From an uncultured Actinomycetes bacterium (GTDB lineage: Bacteria > Actinomycetota > Actinomycetes > Nanopelagicales > Nanopelagicaceae): a stretch of DNA of 32,964 nucleotides. The first letter of the stretch is position 1. Each line of letters begins with the position of its first letter. Location: the NCBI GenBank assembly GCA_903838035.1, contig CAILWW010000052.1:1-32964 (forward strand). The letters run 5' to 3'. The position numbers and the translations under genes were made by a program. Shown here piece by piece: positions 8,593-16,662 of this stretch. The notes below the pieces were generated by a model that was given only the letters and a program-made list of their open reading frames with translations, searched no databases and was not told the DNA's origin.

Positions 8593-9707
8593 TATCTAAA
8601 TACTCCCGTGTGTCCAAGTGAGTAACGCCCTGGTTGCGGATAGATAGCTAAGCCGTGGGGCTCGCGGCCCACCTTTATTTTAGTTAAAAATTTTCCATGA
8701 GTAATGTCGAAGACATAAACCACATTGTCATAGCGACCGGAAACCCAGAATTGGGTTCCATCGGCCGAGATTCCACCCATATCAGGGCTGCCGCCACCAG
8801 GAATGACCCACTTGGCAATTATTTTCTGATCGCTGAAACGAAGAACAGAGACGCTACCCTCGCCGCGATTGGTAATCAGCGCGGTCTTGGAATCGCGGGT
8901 GACATAGATGCCATGCGCTTCTTTGCCGGTCTTAATCAAAGTGAACTTTCCAAAATTATCTGCCGGCATTGCCCAGACGCCGTTAGCCATCATGTCGGCG
9001 ATGAAGAAGGTACTTCCATCTGGCGAGACTTTTACATCTTGCGGCATCGCCGTTGACTTACCAGTCATCGGAATCTTTGCAGTCTTTACAACTTCCATCT
9101 TTGTTGTATCCACCCATAAAACCATGGCCGAGAATTCGCAGGAGACGAGGAAGAAGTTTCCATCCTTAGTCCAGTCCGCGTGATTGACGCCTTCACAGGG
9201 AACGTTGAGTACCTTCTTTATCGCCATCGAGTGCGGATCGCGAAAGACAATCTTTTTATCGGCCTCTGACATAACGACTGCGTATTTGCCGTTGGGGGTG
9301 AAGTAAAGATTGTATGGATCATGGACATAAACCGATTTGCCCGCAGTCACCGTTTTTGGATTAATCGGAGTGAGGTAATTGCCCTCATTGTCATTGACCC
9401 ATAGGGTCTTGAGATCCCAGGAAGGGACGACGTGTTGTGGCCCCTTCGGCGTTTTAAAAGTCTTTACAACTTTGAAGGTCTTTGGATCAATGACGCTGAC
9501 GCTGGCACCGCCATGGTTGGGGACATAAACCCGCTCTGGCATATCTTTCACAACCGGGCTTAACTGGTTGGGGCGATCGGCGGCATAAATATCGTTCTGA
9601 TCGAGAACGGGTGGCATTCCAGCAAGTGGAGTCAGGGCTGATGAACCAGTCGCGGTCAAAGCAACAAATGCAAGTGATAGCGCCAGAATTTTTTTACGAG
9701 TTCTCAT
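8592..9707 (-). CDS. secreted YVTN/YncE-type beta-propeller protein
   Basis: A 371-residue protein with a clear Sec signal peptide (basic MRTRKK, hydrophobic core, cleavage near GSSA). Repeated beta-propeller blades of about 40-45 residues follow, carrying motifs such as VPNHGGASVSVIDP, TPNGKYAVV, SPDGSTFFIAD and KVGREPHGLAIYP. The closest types I recognise are YncE-like and cytochrome cd1-like propellers; no CxxCH haem motif is present, so a redox role is not indicated. Such propellers usually bind ligands or scaffold proteins outside the cell. It overlaps both neighbours through TAATG junctions, with GGGAAAG as ribosome-binding site. Co-translation with the deacetylase-like gene and the LysX-like gene suggests a shared envelope task. 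Exact function unknown. Confidence 0.82.
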   Translation of the reverse strand: MRTRKKILALSLAFVALTATGSSALTPLAGMPPVLDQNDIYAADRPNQLSPVVKDMPERVYVPNHGGASVSVIDPKTFKVVKTFKTPKGPQHVVPSWDLKTLWVNDNEGNYLTPINPKTVTAGKSVYVHDPYNLYFTPNGKYAVVMSEADKKIVFRDPHSMAIKKVLNVPCEGVNHADWTKDGNFFLVSCEFSAMVLWVDTTKMEVVKTAKIPMTGKSTAMPQDVKVSPDGSTFFIADMMANGVWAMPADNFGKFTLIKTGKEAHGIYVTRDSKTALITNRGEGSVSVLRFSDQKIIAKWVIPGGGSPDMGGISADGTQFWVSGRYDNVVYVFDITHGKFLTKIKVGREPHGLAIYPQPGRYSLGHTGVFR

Positions 9708-10411
9708 TAAATCTTTCCCAACATGGTGGTGAGAGTTACCGGAGTTAAACCTTTAGCTTGAAGTTGATCTAAGAGAGTCGGCATGGCATCAATAGTGTCT
9801 TGGTGTCCGAAGTGAAGACTGATGATGGAACCGTTCTTCACATTATTCATAACAGCCTTAAGAACGGTGGCCTTGCCTGGATCTTGATAATCCAAAGAGT
9901 CGACATCGTAAGAGATACATTTCTTATAACCATATTTCAGGGCGGTGCTGCGAATGAGAGCCGTTGAATTCTGAGTTCCAGATGGCCGAAAGAATGAACC
10001 GTGATTTCCAATTTGCGCAGTAAGTTCTTTGGCGCAGAGTGAAATCTCAGAATTTACTCGAGGCGCTGAAATAGTTTTCATCTGGGTATGTGAATATGTG
10101 TGGTTGCCGATGTCATGTCCTGCCGCAATTATGGTTTTTGCAATTGTTGGGTTGGCCTTTAGCCAGGTACCAACTGCAAATACAGTTACCGGAACTTTTC
10201 GTTCGGCGAGAATTGCCAGGAGTTTGTGCGCCATTCCGATATCGCCGTTTCCGTGAAAGGTGAGGGCAACTTGTGGCTTACTGCGCGAGCCATGCGAGAT
10301 ATCTGGAGAAGCGGCGTTTGCCAGCGAAGTGAAGCCGGATGCGCCGATGGCGATTGCTCCACCTAGGCCTGCCTTGAGTAGTTCACGGCGATTGAAAGGC
10401 TGGTTTGGCAT
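9707..10411 (-). CDS. Tat-exported polysaccharide deacetylase-like protein
   Basis: A 234-residue NodB-homology (CE4) protein. The N-terminus has a twin-arginine signal (NRRELLKAG, hydrophobic stretch, cleavage near LANA). Visible motifs are the zinc motif HTYSH (104-108), FRPSG (141-145), a DVDSLDY segment (169-175) and a final SLHFG with the His near 200. The usual first motif TFDDG, which holds the catalytic-base Asp and a metal-ligand Asp, reads TFHGNGD (51-57) instead. I recall similar TFHG variants in other actinobacterial homologues, so this may be a subfamily rather than a dead enzyme. The likely role is deacetylation of peptidoglycan or another envelope polymer. It is first in the operon. 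The ATG has no SD; TACCCT lies exactly six bases before it, indicating a leaderless mRNA. Confidence 0.85.
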   Translation of the reverse strand: MPNQPFNRRELLKAGLGGAIAIGASGFTSLANAASPDISHGSRSKPQVALTFHGNGDIGMAHKLLAILAERKVPVTVFAVGTWLKANPTIAKTIIAAGHDIGNHTYSHTQMKTISAPRVNSEISLCAKELTAQIGNHGSFFRPSGTQNSTALIRSTALKYGYKKCISYDVDSLDYQDPGKATVLKAVMNNVKNGSIISLHFGHQDTIDAMPTLLDQLQAKGLTPVTLTTMLGKI

Positions 10412-10416
10412 AAGGT
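10411..10416 (+). promoter_or_regulatory. candidate -10 element for the TPR gene
   Basis: TAAGGT on the plus strand predicts a start near 10423 and a leader of about 25 bases containing AGGAGG (10436-10441), seven bases before the TPR gene ATG. It lies only a base away from the opposing -10, so the two promoters should compete. Confidence 0.35.
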
Positions 10417-10417
10417 A

Positions 10418-10423
10418 AGGGTA
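10418..10423 (-). promoter_or_regulatory. candidate -10 element of the deacetylase operon
   Basis: TACCCT on the minus strand, exactly six bases before the ATG at 10411, with no Shine-Dalgarno sequence between them. This predicts a leaderless transcript. It sits inside a 37-base divergent intergenic region, next to a plus-strand TAAGGT. Confidence 0.55.
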
Positions 10424-10448
10424 CTCGTGGCAGGCAGGAGGTTCTCTT

Positions 10449-11381
10449 ATGAGCGAAGATGACGATGGTCAATCTGATGAGATCATCACCGAAGAGATGC
10501 TCTGGGAGCGAATTCCGGAGGTAGAAGGAATCGATCGCGCCAATACCTATTATGAACTGAGCGCCCGAATCTATGCCCGCGGCCAATATGACGAAGCCTT
10601 GGCGTTGGCTGAGACGGCGCGTGATATCTATGCCGAGCTTGGATCTGCGAATTCACATGATGGTCTAGCCCAGGCTTATTCAGCAATTGGTTACAACCTC
10701 AACCAACTCAAGCGCATGAGCGAAGCTGCCGATGCCATGAGTAAAGCGGTAGAAATTTTGCGTGAGACAAAATCTCCAATGGCAATCGAACTTGCTTGCA
10801 CACTCGGCGAGTGGTGGTACTCCTCGAAAGAGTATGCAAAGACCATCGAGTGTATGGATGAATGTGTACAGGAACATCTCGTTGATGGAAACGAGAATGG
10901 CGCGGCAAACGACCTTCACCTCATTGGATGTTGCTACCGCGAACTTAAAGATTTTGATAAAGCGCTCGAAGCTTTTGGTGAAGCGCGAGTAATTTTTAAA
11001 AAGTTAAAAGAGGTCGTCAACGTTGCAAGATGCGATCAGAAGATTGCCTACTGCCTCACTGAGATGGGCGATGGCGAAGGTGCGCTCGCAGCTGCCCAGA
11101 AATCGCTTGATGTATTTGTTACTGCGCATGATCATCATCGCGAGACCTATTCACTTCTCGAACTTGGCAAGGCGCAAATCCTTACCGATCAAAATGAGAA
11201 GGGTCTAAATACCCTCGAGCGAGTACTTGATATCGCAACCGATGGCGACAGTAAGGATTTTGATTTCATTCTTGAAATCGAGCGCCGGATTGCGGGTGTT
11301 TTGATCAAACTCGGTCGCACCGAGGAAGCGGATGAGATTACCCGCCGACTTACCTCTATCTCGGAGGTAATGGAGGATTAA
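10449..11381 (+). CDS. cytoplasmic tetratricopeptide-repeat protein
   Basis: A 310-residue acidic protein with no signal peptide or membrane helix, built almost wholly of tetratricopeptide repeats: about seven helix-turn-helix units from residue 33 to 302. They show TPR-type residues (YxxLSARIYARGQYDEALALAE, AYSAIGYNLNQLKR, LHLIGCCYRELKDFDKALEAF). TPR arrays act as protein-binding scaffolds; nothing here identifies the partner. The start is well supported by AGGAGG seven bases upstream. It is divergent from the deacetylase operon, and its 3' end overlaps the convergent methyltransferase gene by 26 bases. Possibly an acI or actinobacterial protein of unknown role. Confidence 0.85.
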   Translation: MSEDDDGQSDEIITEEMLWERIPEVEGIDRANTYYELSARIYARGQYDEALALAETARDIYAELGSANSHDGLAQAYSAIGYNLNQLKRMSEAADAMSKAVEILRETKSPMAIELACTLGEWWYSSKEYAKTIECMDECVQEHLVDGNENGAANDLHLIGCCYRELKDFDKALEAFGEARVIFKKLKEVVNVARCDQKIAYCLTEMGDGEGALAAAQKSLDVFVTAHDHHRETYSLLELGKAQILTDQNEKGLNTLERVLDIATDGDSKDFDFILEIERRIAGVLIKLGRTEEADEITRRLTSISEVMED

Positions 11382-12021
11382 GGTGCTGCATCGCCCAGGC
11401 ATACATCGCTATTGCCCCCGCGGCTGATGCATTCATCGATCTGGTTGATCCATATTGGTTAATCGCTAAGACCGTTTCACAAACTTCGACTGCCTCATCC
11501 GACATACCAGCGCCTTCTTGGCCAAAGAAGAGGACGCATCTCTCGGGCAGGTTTGTGCTCTCTAACTGCTTAGATATCGCCAGGTTATCGATTCCAATAA
11601 TCGGTACCGAATTTTCTTTGCACCATTGTGCAAAATCTTGAACCGTTGGATGGTGAAGTACATGCAAATACTTATCGGTCACCATCGCACCGCGCTTATT
11701 CCAGTCGCGCTTTCCCACGATATGAACGTATGAAACGTTAAATGCATTAGCGGTACGAACAACAGAACCAATATTTAAATCATGTTGCCAATTCTCAATT
11801 GCAATTTGCAGTTTATGTCGCTTGGTATCAAGGTCGGCAACAATTGCTTCAACGCTCCAATATCGGTAATGATCTAGGACGTTTCGACGATCTCCATTTT
11901 CCAGAAGCTCGGGGTCAAAGTGAGCCTCAGTTGGCCAGGGGAGCGGGTGTGGTCCAACGCCAACGACTGGATAGAATTCGCCCGGTCCAATTTCACCAGG
12001 CGTCTTACTAGTCGCATCCAT
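11356..12021 (-). CDS. TrmH/SpoU-family RNA 2'-O-methyltransferase
   Basis: A 221-residue SPOUT-class methyltransferase using S-adenosylmethionine to methylate a ribose 2'-OH of tRNA or rRNA. All three family motifs are present: NIGSVVRTANAF (motif 1, with the catalytic Arg), LFFGQEGAGMS (motif 2) and INQYGSTRSMNASAAGAIAMY (motif 3, part of the trefoil knot). There is no L30e-like substrate domain; the N-terminal 70 or so residues form a short extension. The target nucleotide cannot be told from sequence. The ATG at 12021 has no SD, and TAAAGT lies exactly six bases upstream, again a leaderless arrangement. It is convergent with the TPR gene and divergent from the EamA gene. Confidence 0.9.
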   Translation of the reverse strand: MDATSKTPGEIGPGEFYPVVGVGPHPLPWPTEAHFDPELLENGDRRNVLDHYRYWSVEAIVADLDTKRHKLQIAIENWQHDLNIGSVVRTANAFNVSYVHIVGKRDWNKRGAMVTDKYLHVLHHPTVQDFAQWCKENSVPIIGIDNLAISKQLESTNLPERCVLFFGQEGAGMSDEAVEVCETVLAINQYGSTRSMNASAAGAIAMYAWAMQHLNPPLPPR

Positions 12022-12027
12022 AACTCA

Positions 12028-12033
12028 ACTTTA
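12028..12033 (-). promoter_or_regulatory. candidate -10 element of the TrmH-family gene
   Basis: TAAAGT on the minus strand with exactly six bases to the ATG at 12021. No ribosome-binding sequence intervenes, so a leaderless mRNA is predicted. Confidence 0.55.
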
Positions 12034-12045
12034 GGGGCAGCGGGC

Positions 12046-12936
12046 ATGAAGCAAAAATCTTGGGTTCCTGCCTATATCGCCCTTGGAACCGTATGGGGAT
12101 GTTCATTCATCTTTATTAAGCAAGGTTTGGAATTTCTCACTCCATTTGGCGTGGCATTCATGCGCTGCGCGCTTGGCGCGCTCTCGTTGCTCATAATCAT
12201 TAAAGTGCGTAAGCAACCACTTCCGCGCCAGCGATCTACCTGGGTCAAATTGTGGATCGTTTCCTTACTGCTCAATGTTTTTCCTGGAATTCTCTTTGCC
12301 TATGCTGAAGTGCGAGTTACCTCTGTCCTTGCTGGAATTATTAATGCAACGACACCACTCACCACTCTTATTGTCATGCTCACTATTTTTCGAGAAGAGA
12401 AGATCAAGCGATACCAATTACTTGGACTTGGCTTTGGCGCGCTCGGAGTTCTAACGGTCCTTGGCATTTGGAAGGGAGTGGGCCACAACTCTCTCATCGG
12501 AATCCTTGCGCTTCTGCTCGCCGTCACTTGCTACGGTTTTTCATTTCCATTTTCTAGGAAATATGTGCTTCCACTTGGACTTCGCCCAGATGTAATGGCC
12601 GCTACTCAAATCACCAGCGCTTCGATCACCTTGCTTCCGCTCTTTCTCTATAACGGAATCTCCCATGATCATTACCGAGTCGGACCAGTCTTAGGAATGG
12701 TCGCCCTGGGTGTGCTCGGAACTGGGTATGCCTATATCTGGAATTTCCAAATCATCGCGGCCGCCGGAAGTTCAATCGCGAGCTCTGTTACCTATCTGAC
12801 CCCTGTGGTTGCGGTGATAGTTGGCTGGCTATTTCTTGGAGAGCACACGACATGGAATCAACCAGTCGGTGGCGCGCTAGTGGTTCTCGGTGCGGCGATT
12901 TCGCAAGGACGTTTCTCACAGGTAAGAAAGGCATAA
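12046..12936 (+). CDS. EamA-family (DMT) transporter
   Basis: A 296-residue integral membrane protein with ten hydrophobic helices in two EamA repeats, the drug/metabolite transporter layout. Typical residues include GTVWGCSFIFIKQGLEFLTP at the start, AGIINATTPLTTLIV at the end of the first repeat, and ASSVTYLTPVVAVIVGWLFLGEH in the second. Such proteins usually export amino acids or other small metabolites; the substrate is unknown. The ORF track begins at 11920 inside the divergent methyltransferase gene. I prefer the ATG at 12046 (MKQKSW), which leaves the helices intact and has AGGGG eight bases upstream. The stop overlaps the -10 box of the next gene. Confidence 0.9.
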   Translation: MKQKSWVPAYIALGTVWGCSFIFIKQGLEFLTPFGVAFMRCALGALSLLIIIKVRKQPLPRQRSTWVKLWIVSLLLNVFPGILFAYAEVRVTSVLAGIINATTPLTTLIVMLTIFREEKIKRYQLLGLGFGALGVLTVLGIWKGVGHNSLIGILALLLAVTCYGFSFPFSRKYVLPLGLRPDVMAATQITSASITLLPLFLYNGISHDHYRVGPVLGMVALGVLGTGYAYIWNFQIIAAAGSSIASSVTYLTPVVAVIVGWLFLGEHTTWNQPVGGALVVLGAAISQGRFSQVRKA

Positions 12937-12937
12937 T
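12932..12937 (+). promoter_or_regulatory. candidate -10 element of dacB
   Basis: CATAAT (five of six to TATAAT) overlapping the EamA stop codon and lying exactly six bases before the GTG start of dacB. There is no SD close to that GTG, so a leaderless start is predicted. Confidence 0.5.
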
Positions 12938-12943
12938 CCTCTA

Positions 12944-14062
12944 GTGCGCCGATATCTCACTGCAGCTGGAAGTTGCCTACTTCTATTCACGGCTCTGATT
13001 TCACCTGCGCAGGCGCTGACAATTCCAACAAGTTTTAAACGCCTAGCTCAATCACCTTTGCTGGCACATCCGGGAATAATTCTGATTGACCCAGCAACCC
13101 AAGAGACTATTTTCTCATCGGCGCCAGATGCGCTACGCACCCCAGCATCTGTTCTCAAATTACTCTCAACAAGTTATGCGACGGCCACACTTGGAGCGGA
13201 TACAACTTTTCACACCACGATTAGCGAAACGGCCGAACCAGGCAAATATGTTATTAATGGCGAACTCGATCCGTGGCTTACCGCCAGCGAATTTGAAGCG
13301 AATAAATATCACCGCGCGTTCTTGCCAACGTTAATTAACGAAGTTTATATCAAAGATACCAATGTAAAAAAGCTCAACATTGATTTCTATGGACTGCATG
13401 ATGCAGATATTGCGCTGATAAAGAAATATTACGCCGGTGCCTTAACCCTTAATTTCCATCGCATAAATTCGCCAGCTGTTGCGAAAGCGGAGGCAACAAC
13501 TCAACTCTCTGAAATCACTTCACCGCCCCTCAAAGATATAGTCGGTTTCACACTTCTCTGGAGTGATAACAACTTGGCCGATCGTTTAGCTCGCCTTGCT
13601 GCAACAAAAGATGGATTTACTTCTGATGCTGCCGGAATACAAAGTGGATTTGAAAAATTCTTGGGTGCACAAGGAATCGATACCGTTGGCCTACATGTTT
13701 ATGATGGCAACGGACTTTCCAAAGAGAATAAGGTCTCGGCTAGAACGATTGCCCAACTACTTCTTAAAATTCGCACAGCACCAGAACTAGCTGCGGTCTA
13801 CGCCGGATTGCCACTTGCAGGCAAGACCGGAACGCTCAAAGATCGATTCATCAAAGATGCCCCCAAGGGCGTAGGTCTAGTCAAGGCAAAGACGGGTTGG
13901 ATCAACGGCACTGTGAGCCTGGCGGGGTATGTTGAAGTAGGCAGCAATCAGTATGTATTTGCAATTATTGCCGACAAAATTAAGCCCACAGAGCCCCGTC
14001 GGCAGCTTGCGCGTGAGACGATAGACAAGATGCTCGCGACAATTGCTAAGCCAAAGGCCTAA
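12944..14062 (+). CDS. dacB: D-alanyl-D-alanine carboxypeptidase, PBP4 type (S13)
   Basis: An exported serine peptidase that trims or cleaves peptidoglycan stem-peptide cross-links. A Sec signal peptide occupies about the first 24 residues (core SCLLLFTALISPAQA). The three penicillin-binding motifs are present: SVLK (SxxK, in TPASVLKLLS), SDN (WSDNNLADRLA) and KTG (LAGKTGTLKD). DGNGLSKENKVSA is another S13 family segment. With 372 residues it is shorter than the roughly 480 of E. coli PBP4, so the insertion domain between SxxK and SxN is reduced. The GTG start at 12944 gives the only complete signal peptide, and CATAAT lies six bases before it. In Mycobacterium a dacB homologue is also upstream of tilS-hpt. 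Confidence 0.9.
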   Translation: MRRYLTAAGSCLLLFTALISPAQALTIPTSFKRLAQSPLLAHPGIILIDPATQETIFSSAPDALRTPASVLKLLSTSYATATLGADTTFHTTISETAEPGKYVINGELDPWLTASEFEANKYHRAFLPTLINEVYIKDTNVKKLNIDFYGLHDADIALIKKYYAGALTLNFHRINSPAVAKAEATTQLSEITSPPLKDIVGFTLLWSDNNLADRLARLAATKDGFTSDAAGIQSGFEKFLGAQGIDTVGLHVYDGNGLSKENKVSARTIAQLLLKIRTAPELAAVYAGLPLAGKTGTLKDRFIKDAPKGVGLVKAKTGWINGTVSLAGYVEVGSNQYVFAIIADKIKPTEPRRQLARETIDKMLATIAKPKA

Positions 14063-14064
14063 AT

Positions 14065-14928
14065 ATGAAAAATAGCTTTGCTCCTTATATTGCGCTGATG
14101 AAATTGCGCGTGGTCGAGCTATTGCTGGTCACCACTTTGCCAGCACTTTTTCTTGCGCAAGGTGGCACCCCATCTCTGAAAATCACCATCGCGACCCTGA
14201 TTGGCGGAACCCTTGCCGCCGGTGCATCCAATGCATTTAACATGATCATCGAAGTTGACTCTGATCGCTTGATGGATCGCACATCAAAGCGTCCACTTGT
14301 TACCGGTCAAGTCTCCGAGCAAGCGGCCTTCATCTTCGCATCTGCTCTAACCATCATCTCGCTTGCGATCTTTAAAATATTTACAAATACTTACGCAACC
14401 ATTCTGACCGCCGCGGCCATTGTTTTCTATGTACTTGGATACACAATTGGGTTAAAGCGTCGCACCTCTCAAAATATTGTTTGGGGAGGGATAGCCGGAT
14501 GTATGCCAGTACTAATCGGTTGGGCAGCTCTTCGCGACAGTCTCGCGCTCACTGCCTGGTTGTTCTTTTTGGTTATTTTCTTCTGGACCCCGCCACACTT
14601 CTGGGCGCTGGCGATTAAATATAAAGAGGATTACGCCGCCGCTGGAATTCCAATGCTGCCGGTCGTAGCCTCGATGAAATCAGTCGAGAAGCAGATGTGG
14701 TGGCACACAATCGGAATGATTCTCACCTCCCTGGGCGTTAACTACACCGCCCACCTTCCATGGTGGTGTTGGGTTATTACCGCCCTGCTTGGTGGCGGAT
14801 TTATTCAGCAGTTAATTCGCATAAATAAAGGCGATGGCGGAAAAGCTGCGGCCAAACTCTTTCAATGGTCTATCACTTACCTCTCTGCCTACTCACTTAT
14901 CCTCGTTATCGCGGTACTCGTTAAATAA
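14065..14928 (+). CDS. ctaB: protoheme IX farnesyltransferase (haem O synthase)
   Basis: A UbiA-family prenyltransferase that attaches farnesyl to haem b, giving haem O, the precursor of haem A for the aa3 oxidase encoded at the left of the window. 287 residues with about eight to nine hydrophobic helices. The prenyl-diphosphate motif reads NMIIEVDSDRLMDRTSKRPL; the Asp usually at N+4 is Glu, while the next two Asp are kept. YTIGLKRRTSQNIVWGG and DYAAAGIPMLPVV are further CtaB blocks. It begins two bases after dacB, with AAAGG eight bases before the ATG. The partner ctaA (haem A synthase) is not in the window, nor is ctaB in the oxidase operon. Confidence 0.95.
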   Translation: MKNSFAPYIALMKLRVVELLLVTTLPALFLAQGGTPSLKITIATLIGGTLAAGASNAFNMIIEVDSDRLMDRTSKRPLVTGQVSEQAAFIFASALTIISLAIFKIFTNTYATILTAAAIVFYVLGYTIGLKRRTSQNIVWGGIAGCMPVLIGWAALRDSLALTAWLFFLVIFFWTPPHFWALAIKYKEDYAAAGIPMLPVVASMKSVEKQMWWHTIGMILTSLGVNYTAHLPWWCWVITALLGGGFIQQLIRINKGDGGKAAAKLFQWSITYLSAYSLILVIAVLVK

Positions 14929-14943
14929 TTAAGGTTGGCGCGA

Positions 14944-14949
14944 TACAGT
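14944..14949 (+). promoter_or_regulatory. candidate -10 element of the ABC transporter operon
   Basis: TACAGT followed by exactly six bases and the ATG at 14956. No SD lies between. It is the same hexamer and spacing as in front of tilS. Confidence 0.55.
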
Positions 14950-14955
14950 GTCGGA

Positions 14956-15867
14956 ATGACGAAGCTGGCGATATCAGTACAAGATCTCACTAAAGTTTAT
15001 GGAGAGCGCGCTGCGCTCTCGCACGCAACCTTTGATGTTCCACTTGGAACAATCTGCGGATTCGTAGGACCAAATGGTTCAGGCAAGACCACGACTATTC
15101 GAATGCTTCTCGGATTAATTACTCCCACAGGTGGAACCGGATCGGTCCTTGGCGAGAGCATCAACGAGCCAGAGAAATACCTGCCAAAAGTTGGCGCCAT
15201 GATTGAGGGCCCCGCTTTCTATCCCGCTCTCTCTGGTGCGGAAAACCTACGTGTTCTCGCTAGTTTGGGCGGTTTTGCTCAGTCACGAGTGGCAGAGTTG
15301 TTGGAGAAAGTCGGGCTCGCCGATCGCGGTGGCTCTAAATACAAGACGTATTCGCTCGGCATGAAGCAACGGCTTGGAATTGCCGCCGCGTTATTACCCA
15401 ACCCAGAACTCTTAATCTTGGATGAACCAACAAATGGTTTAGATCCATCTGGCATTCAAGAGGTTCGTGAACTGATGCGATCACTTGCAGATAACGGCAC
15501 CACTGTCTTTGTTTCATCCCACTTACTCGGTGAACTTGAGATGATCGCAGAATCTCTTGTGATGTTGCGCAATGGAAAAGTTATCTTCGCTGGCCAGACC
15601 GACCAACTTCTCTCGGCTCAAAAACCAATCTTGGTTGTCACTCCGGAATATCACGTTGACTTACAAAGAGTTGCCGCCATTGCAGAATCGCAAGGACATC
15701 ACACCACCATCATCGGAGATGCCGCCCATATTGTGAGTCCGCCAGATTGGGCCCCGACTTTAAATCGAGCTGCATTCGAGGCGGGAATCACCCTGGCTTC
15801 AATCAGCCACGTCCGCCCATCTCTCGAAGAGAAATTCTTCGACATGACTTCCGAGGAGGAGAAATAA
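14956..15867 (+). CDS. ABC transporter ATP-binding protein
   Basis: The nucleotide-binding subunit of an ABC-2-type exporter, 303 residues. Walker A is GPNGSGKTT, the signature is YSLGMKQRLG (an SLGMK variant of LSGGQ common in this subfamily), Walker B is LLILDEPTNGLD, and the H-loop is SSHLLGE. A C-terminal extension of about 80 residues follows, typical of CcmA/BcrA-like ATPases. The ORF track starts at a TTG (14935); the ATG at 14956 is preferred because TACAGT stands exactly six bases before it, as for other leaderless genes here, and because the protein then begins MTKLAISVQDLTKVYG. It is co-transcribed with the permease that follows directly. The substrate is unknown; BcrA-type pairs often export peptides or antibiotics. 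Confidence 0.93.
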   Translation: MTKLAISVQDLTKVYGERAALSHATFDVPLGTICGFVGPNGSGKTTTIRMLLGLITPTGGTGSVLGESINEPEKYLPKVGAMIEGPAFYPALSGAENLRVLASLGGFAQSRVAELLEKVGLADRGGSKYKTYSLGMKQRLGIAAALLPNPELLILDEPTNGLDPSGIQEVRELMRSLADNGTTVFVSSHLLGELEMIAESLVMLRNGKVIFAGQTDQLLSAQKPILVVTPEYHVDLQRVAAIAESQGHHTTIIGDAAHIVSPPDWAPTLNRAAFEAGITLASISHVRPSLEEKFFDMTSEEEK

Positions 15868-16662
15868 ATGTTTAGAGTCTTTCTCGCTGAGTCGCGAAAA
15901 TTACGCCGTCCTACTTTGGCAATCTCAACCCTGCTTACCGTCAGCGGACTGTCGGCGCTCTTCACCTCGATTGTCTTTCTCCGTTTAAATTCTGGCCGCC
16001 CAAATACCAAGCGGGGTCAGATCATCACCGCAGCAGAGTTAAGTAACGCACATGGAATGGTTTACGGCTTCAAGCTCGTTGCCTTCTTTCTCGGCATAAC
16101 CGCGCTTTGTGTATTTGCTTCTCAAACTGCCCAGGAGTACACCCATGGAACGCTTCGTAATCTCTTAGTTCGCCAACCCTCAAGAATGAAGATTCTGTTT
16201 GGAAAATTTGCGGCGATGACGCTTTTTGCGCTCGTAATGGTTACTTGGACTGGCGCGGTAAGTATTTTGACCTCATACCTTCTTGCCGGGAAAGGTCATG
16301 TAGATACTTCTCTTTGGAGTTCTGGAGCGGGCTTCCACTATCTCGCACAAACCACTATCAATATTTTGCTCGCAACTATTGGTTTTGGTGCACTGGGAAT
16401 GATTCTTGGTCTGCTCTTTAGATCGCCCATCACCTCAATTGCAGTCGGTGTCTTATGGTCGCTCATTCTCGAAACGATTCTTGGCGCCGCCCTCTCGAGC
16501 ACCCAACCATGGTTGCCTGGACAAAATATCGCCAATATTGCCGAAGGTGGTGGGACCCAGGGCGTCTCGTATATGCACTCAATCTGGCTCTCCCTGATTT
16601 ATCTGGGAGTTGGCTTAGCGATAGTGAGTACGCTCTTTAAAAGAAGAGATGTGGCTAACTAA
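15868..16662 (+). CDS. ABC-2-type transporter permease
   Basis: The membrane subunit paired with the preceding ATPase, 264 residues with about six hydrophobic helices. TAQEYTHGTLRNLLVRQPSR is the typical ABC-2 cytoplasmic segment after the second helix, thought to contact the ATPase. The stop codon of the ATPase and this ATG are adjacent (TAA-ATG), and GAGGAGGAG inside the end of the ATPase gene is a strong ribosome-binding site. Substrate unknown. Its expression should follow that of the ATPase. Confidence 0.9.
   Translation: MFRVFLAESRKLRRPTLAISTLLTVSGLSALFTSIVFLRLNSGRPNTKRGQIITAAELSNAHGMVYGFKLVAFFLGITALCVFASQTAQEYTHGTLRNLLVRQPSRMKILFGKFAAMTLFALVMVTWTGAVSILTSYLLAGKGHVDTSLWSSGAGFHYLAQTTINILLATIGFGALGMILGLLFRSPITSIAVGVLWSLILETILGAALSSTQPWLPGQNIANIAEGGGTQGVSYMHSIWLSLIYLGVGLAIVSTLFKRRDVAN

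Noticed and set aside
11920-12045. N-terminal 42-residue extension of the EamA transporter in the ORF track
   Set aside because: It would overlap the whole 5' end of the divergent TrmH-family gene, is hydrophilic and has no SD. The ATG at 12046 starts directly before the first helix.
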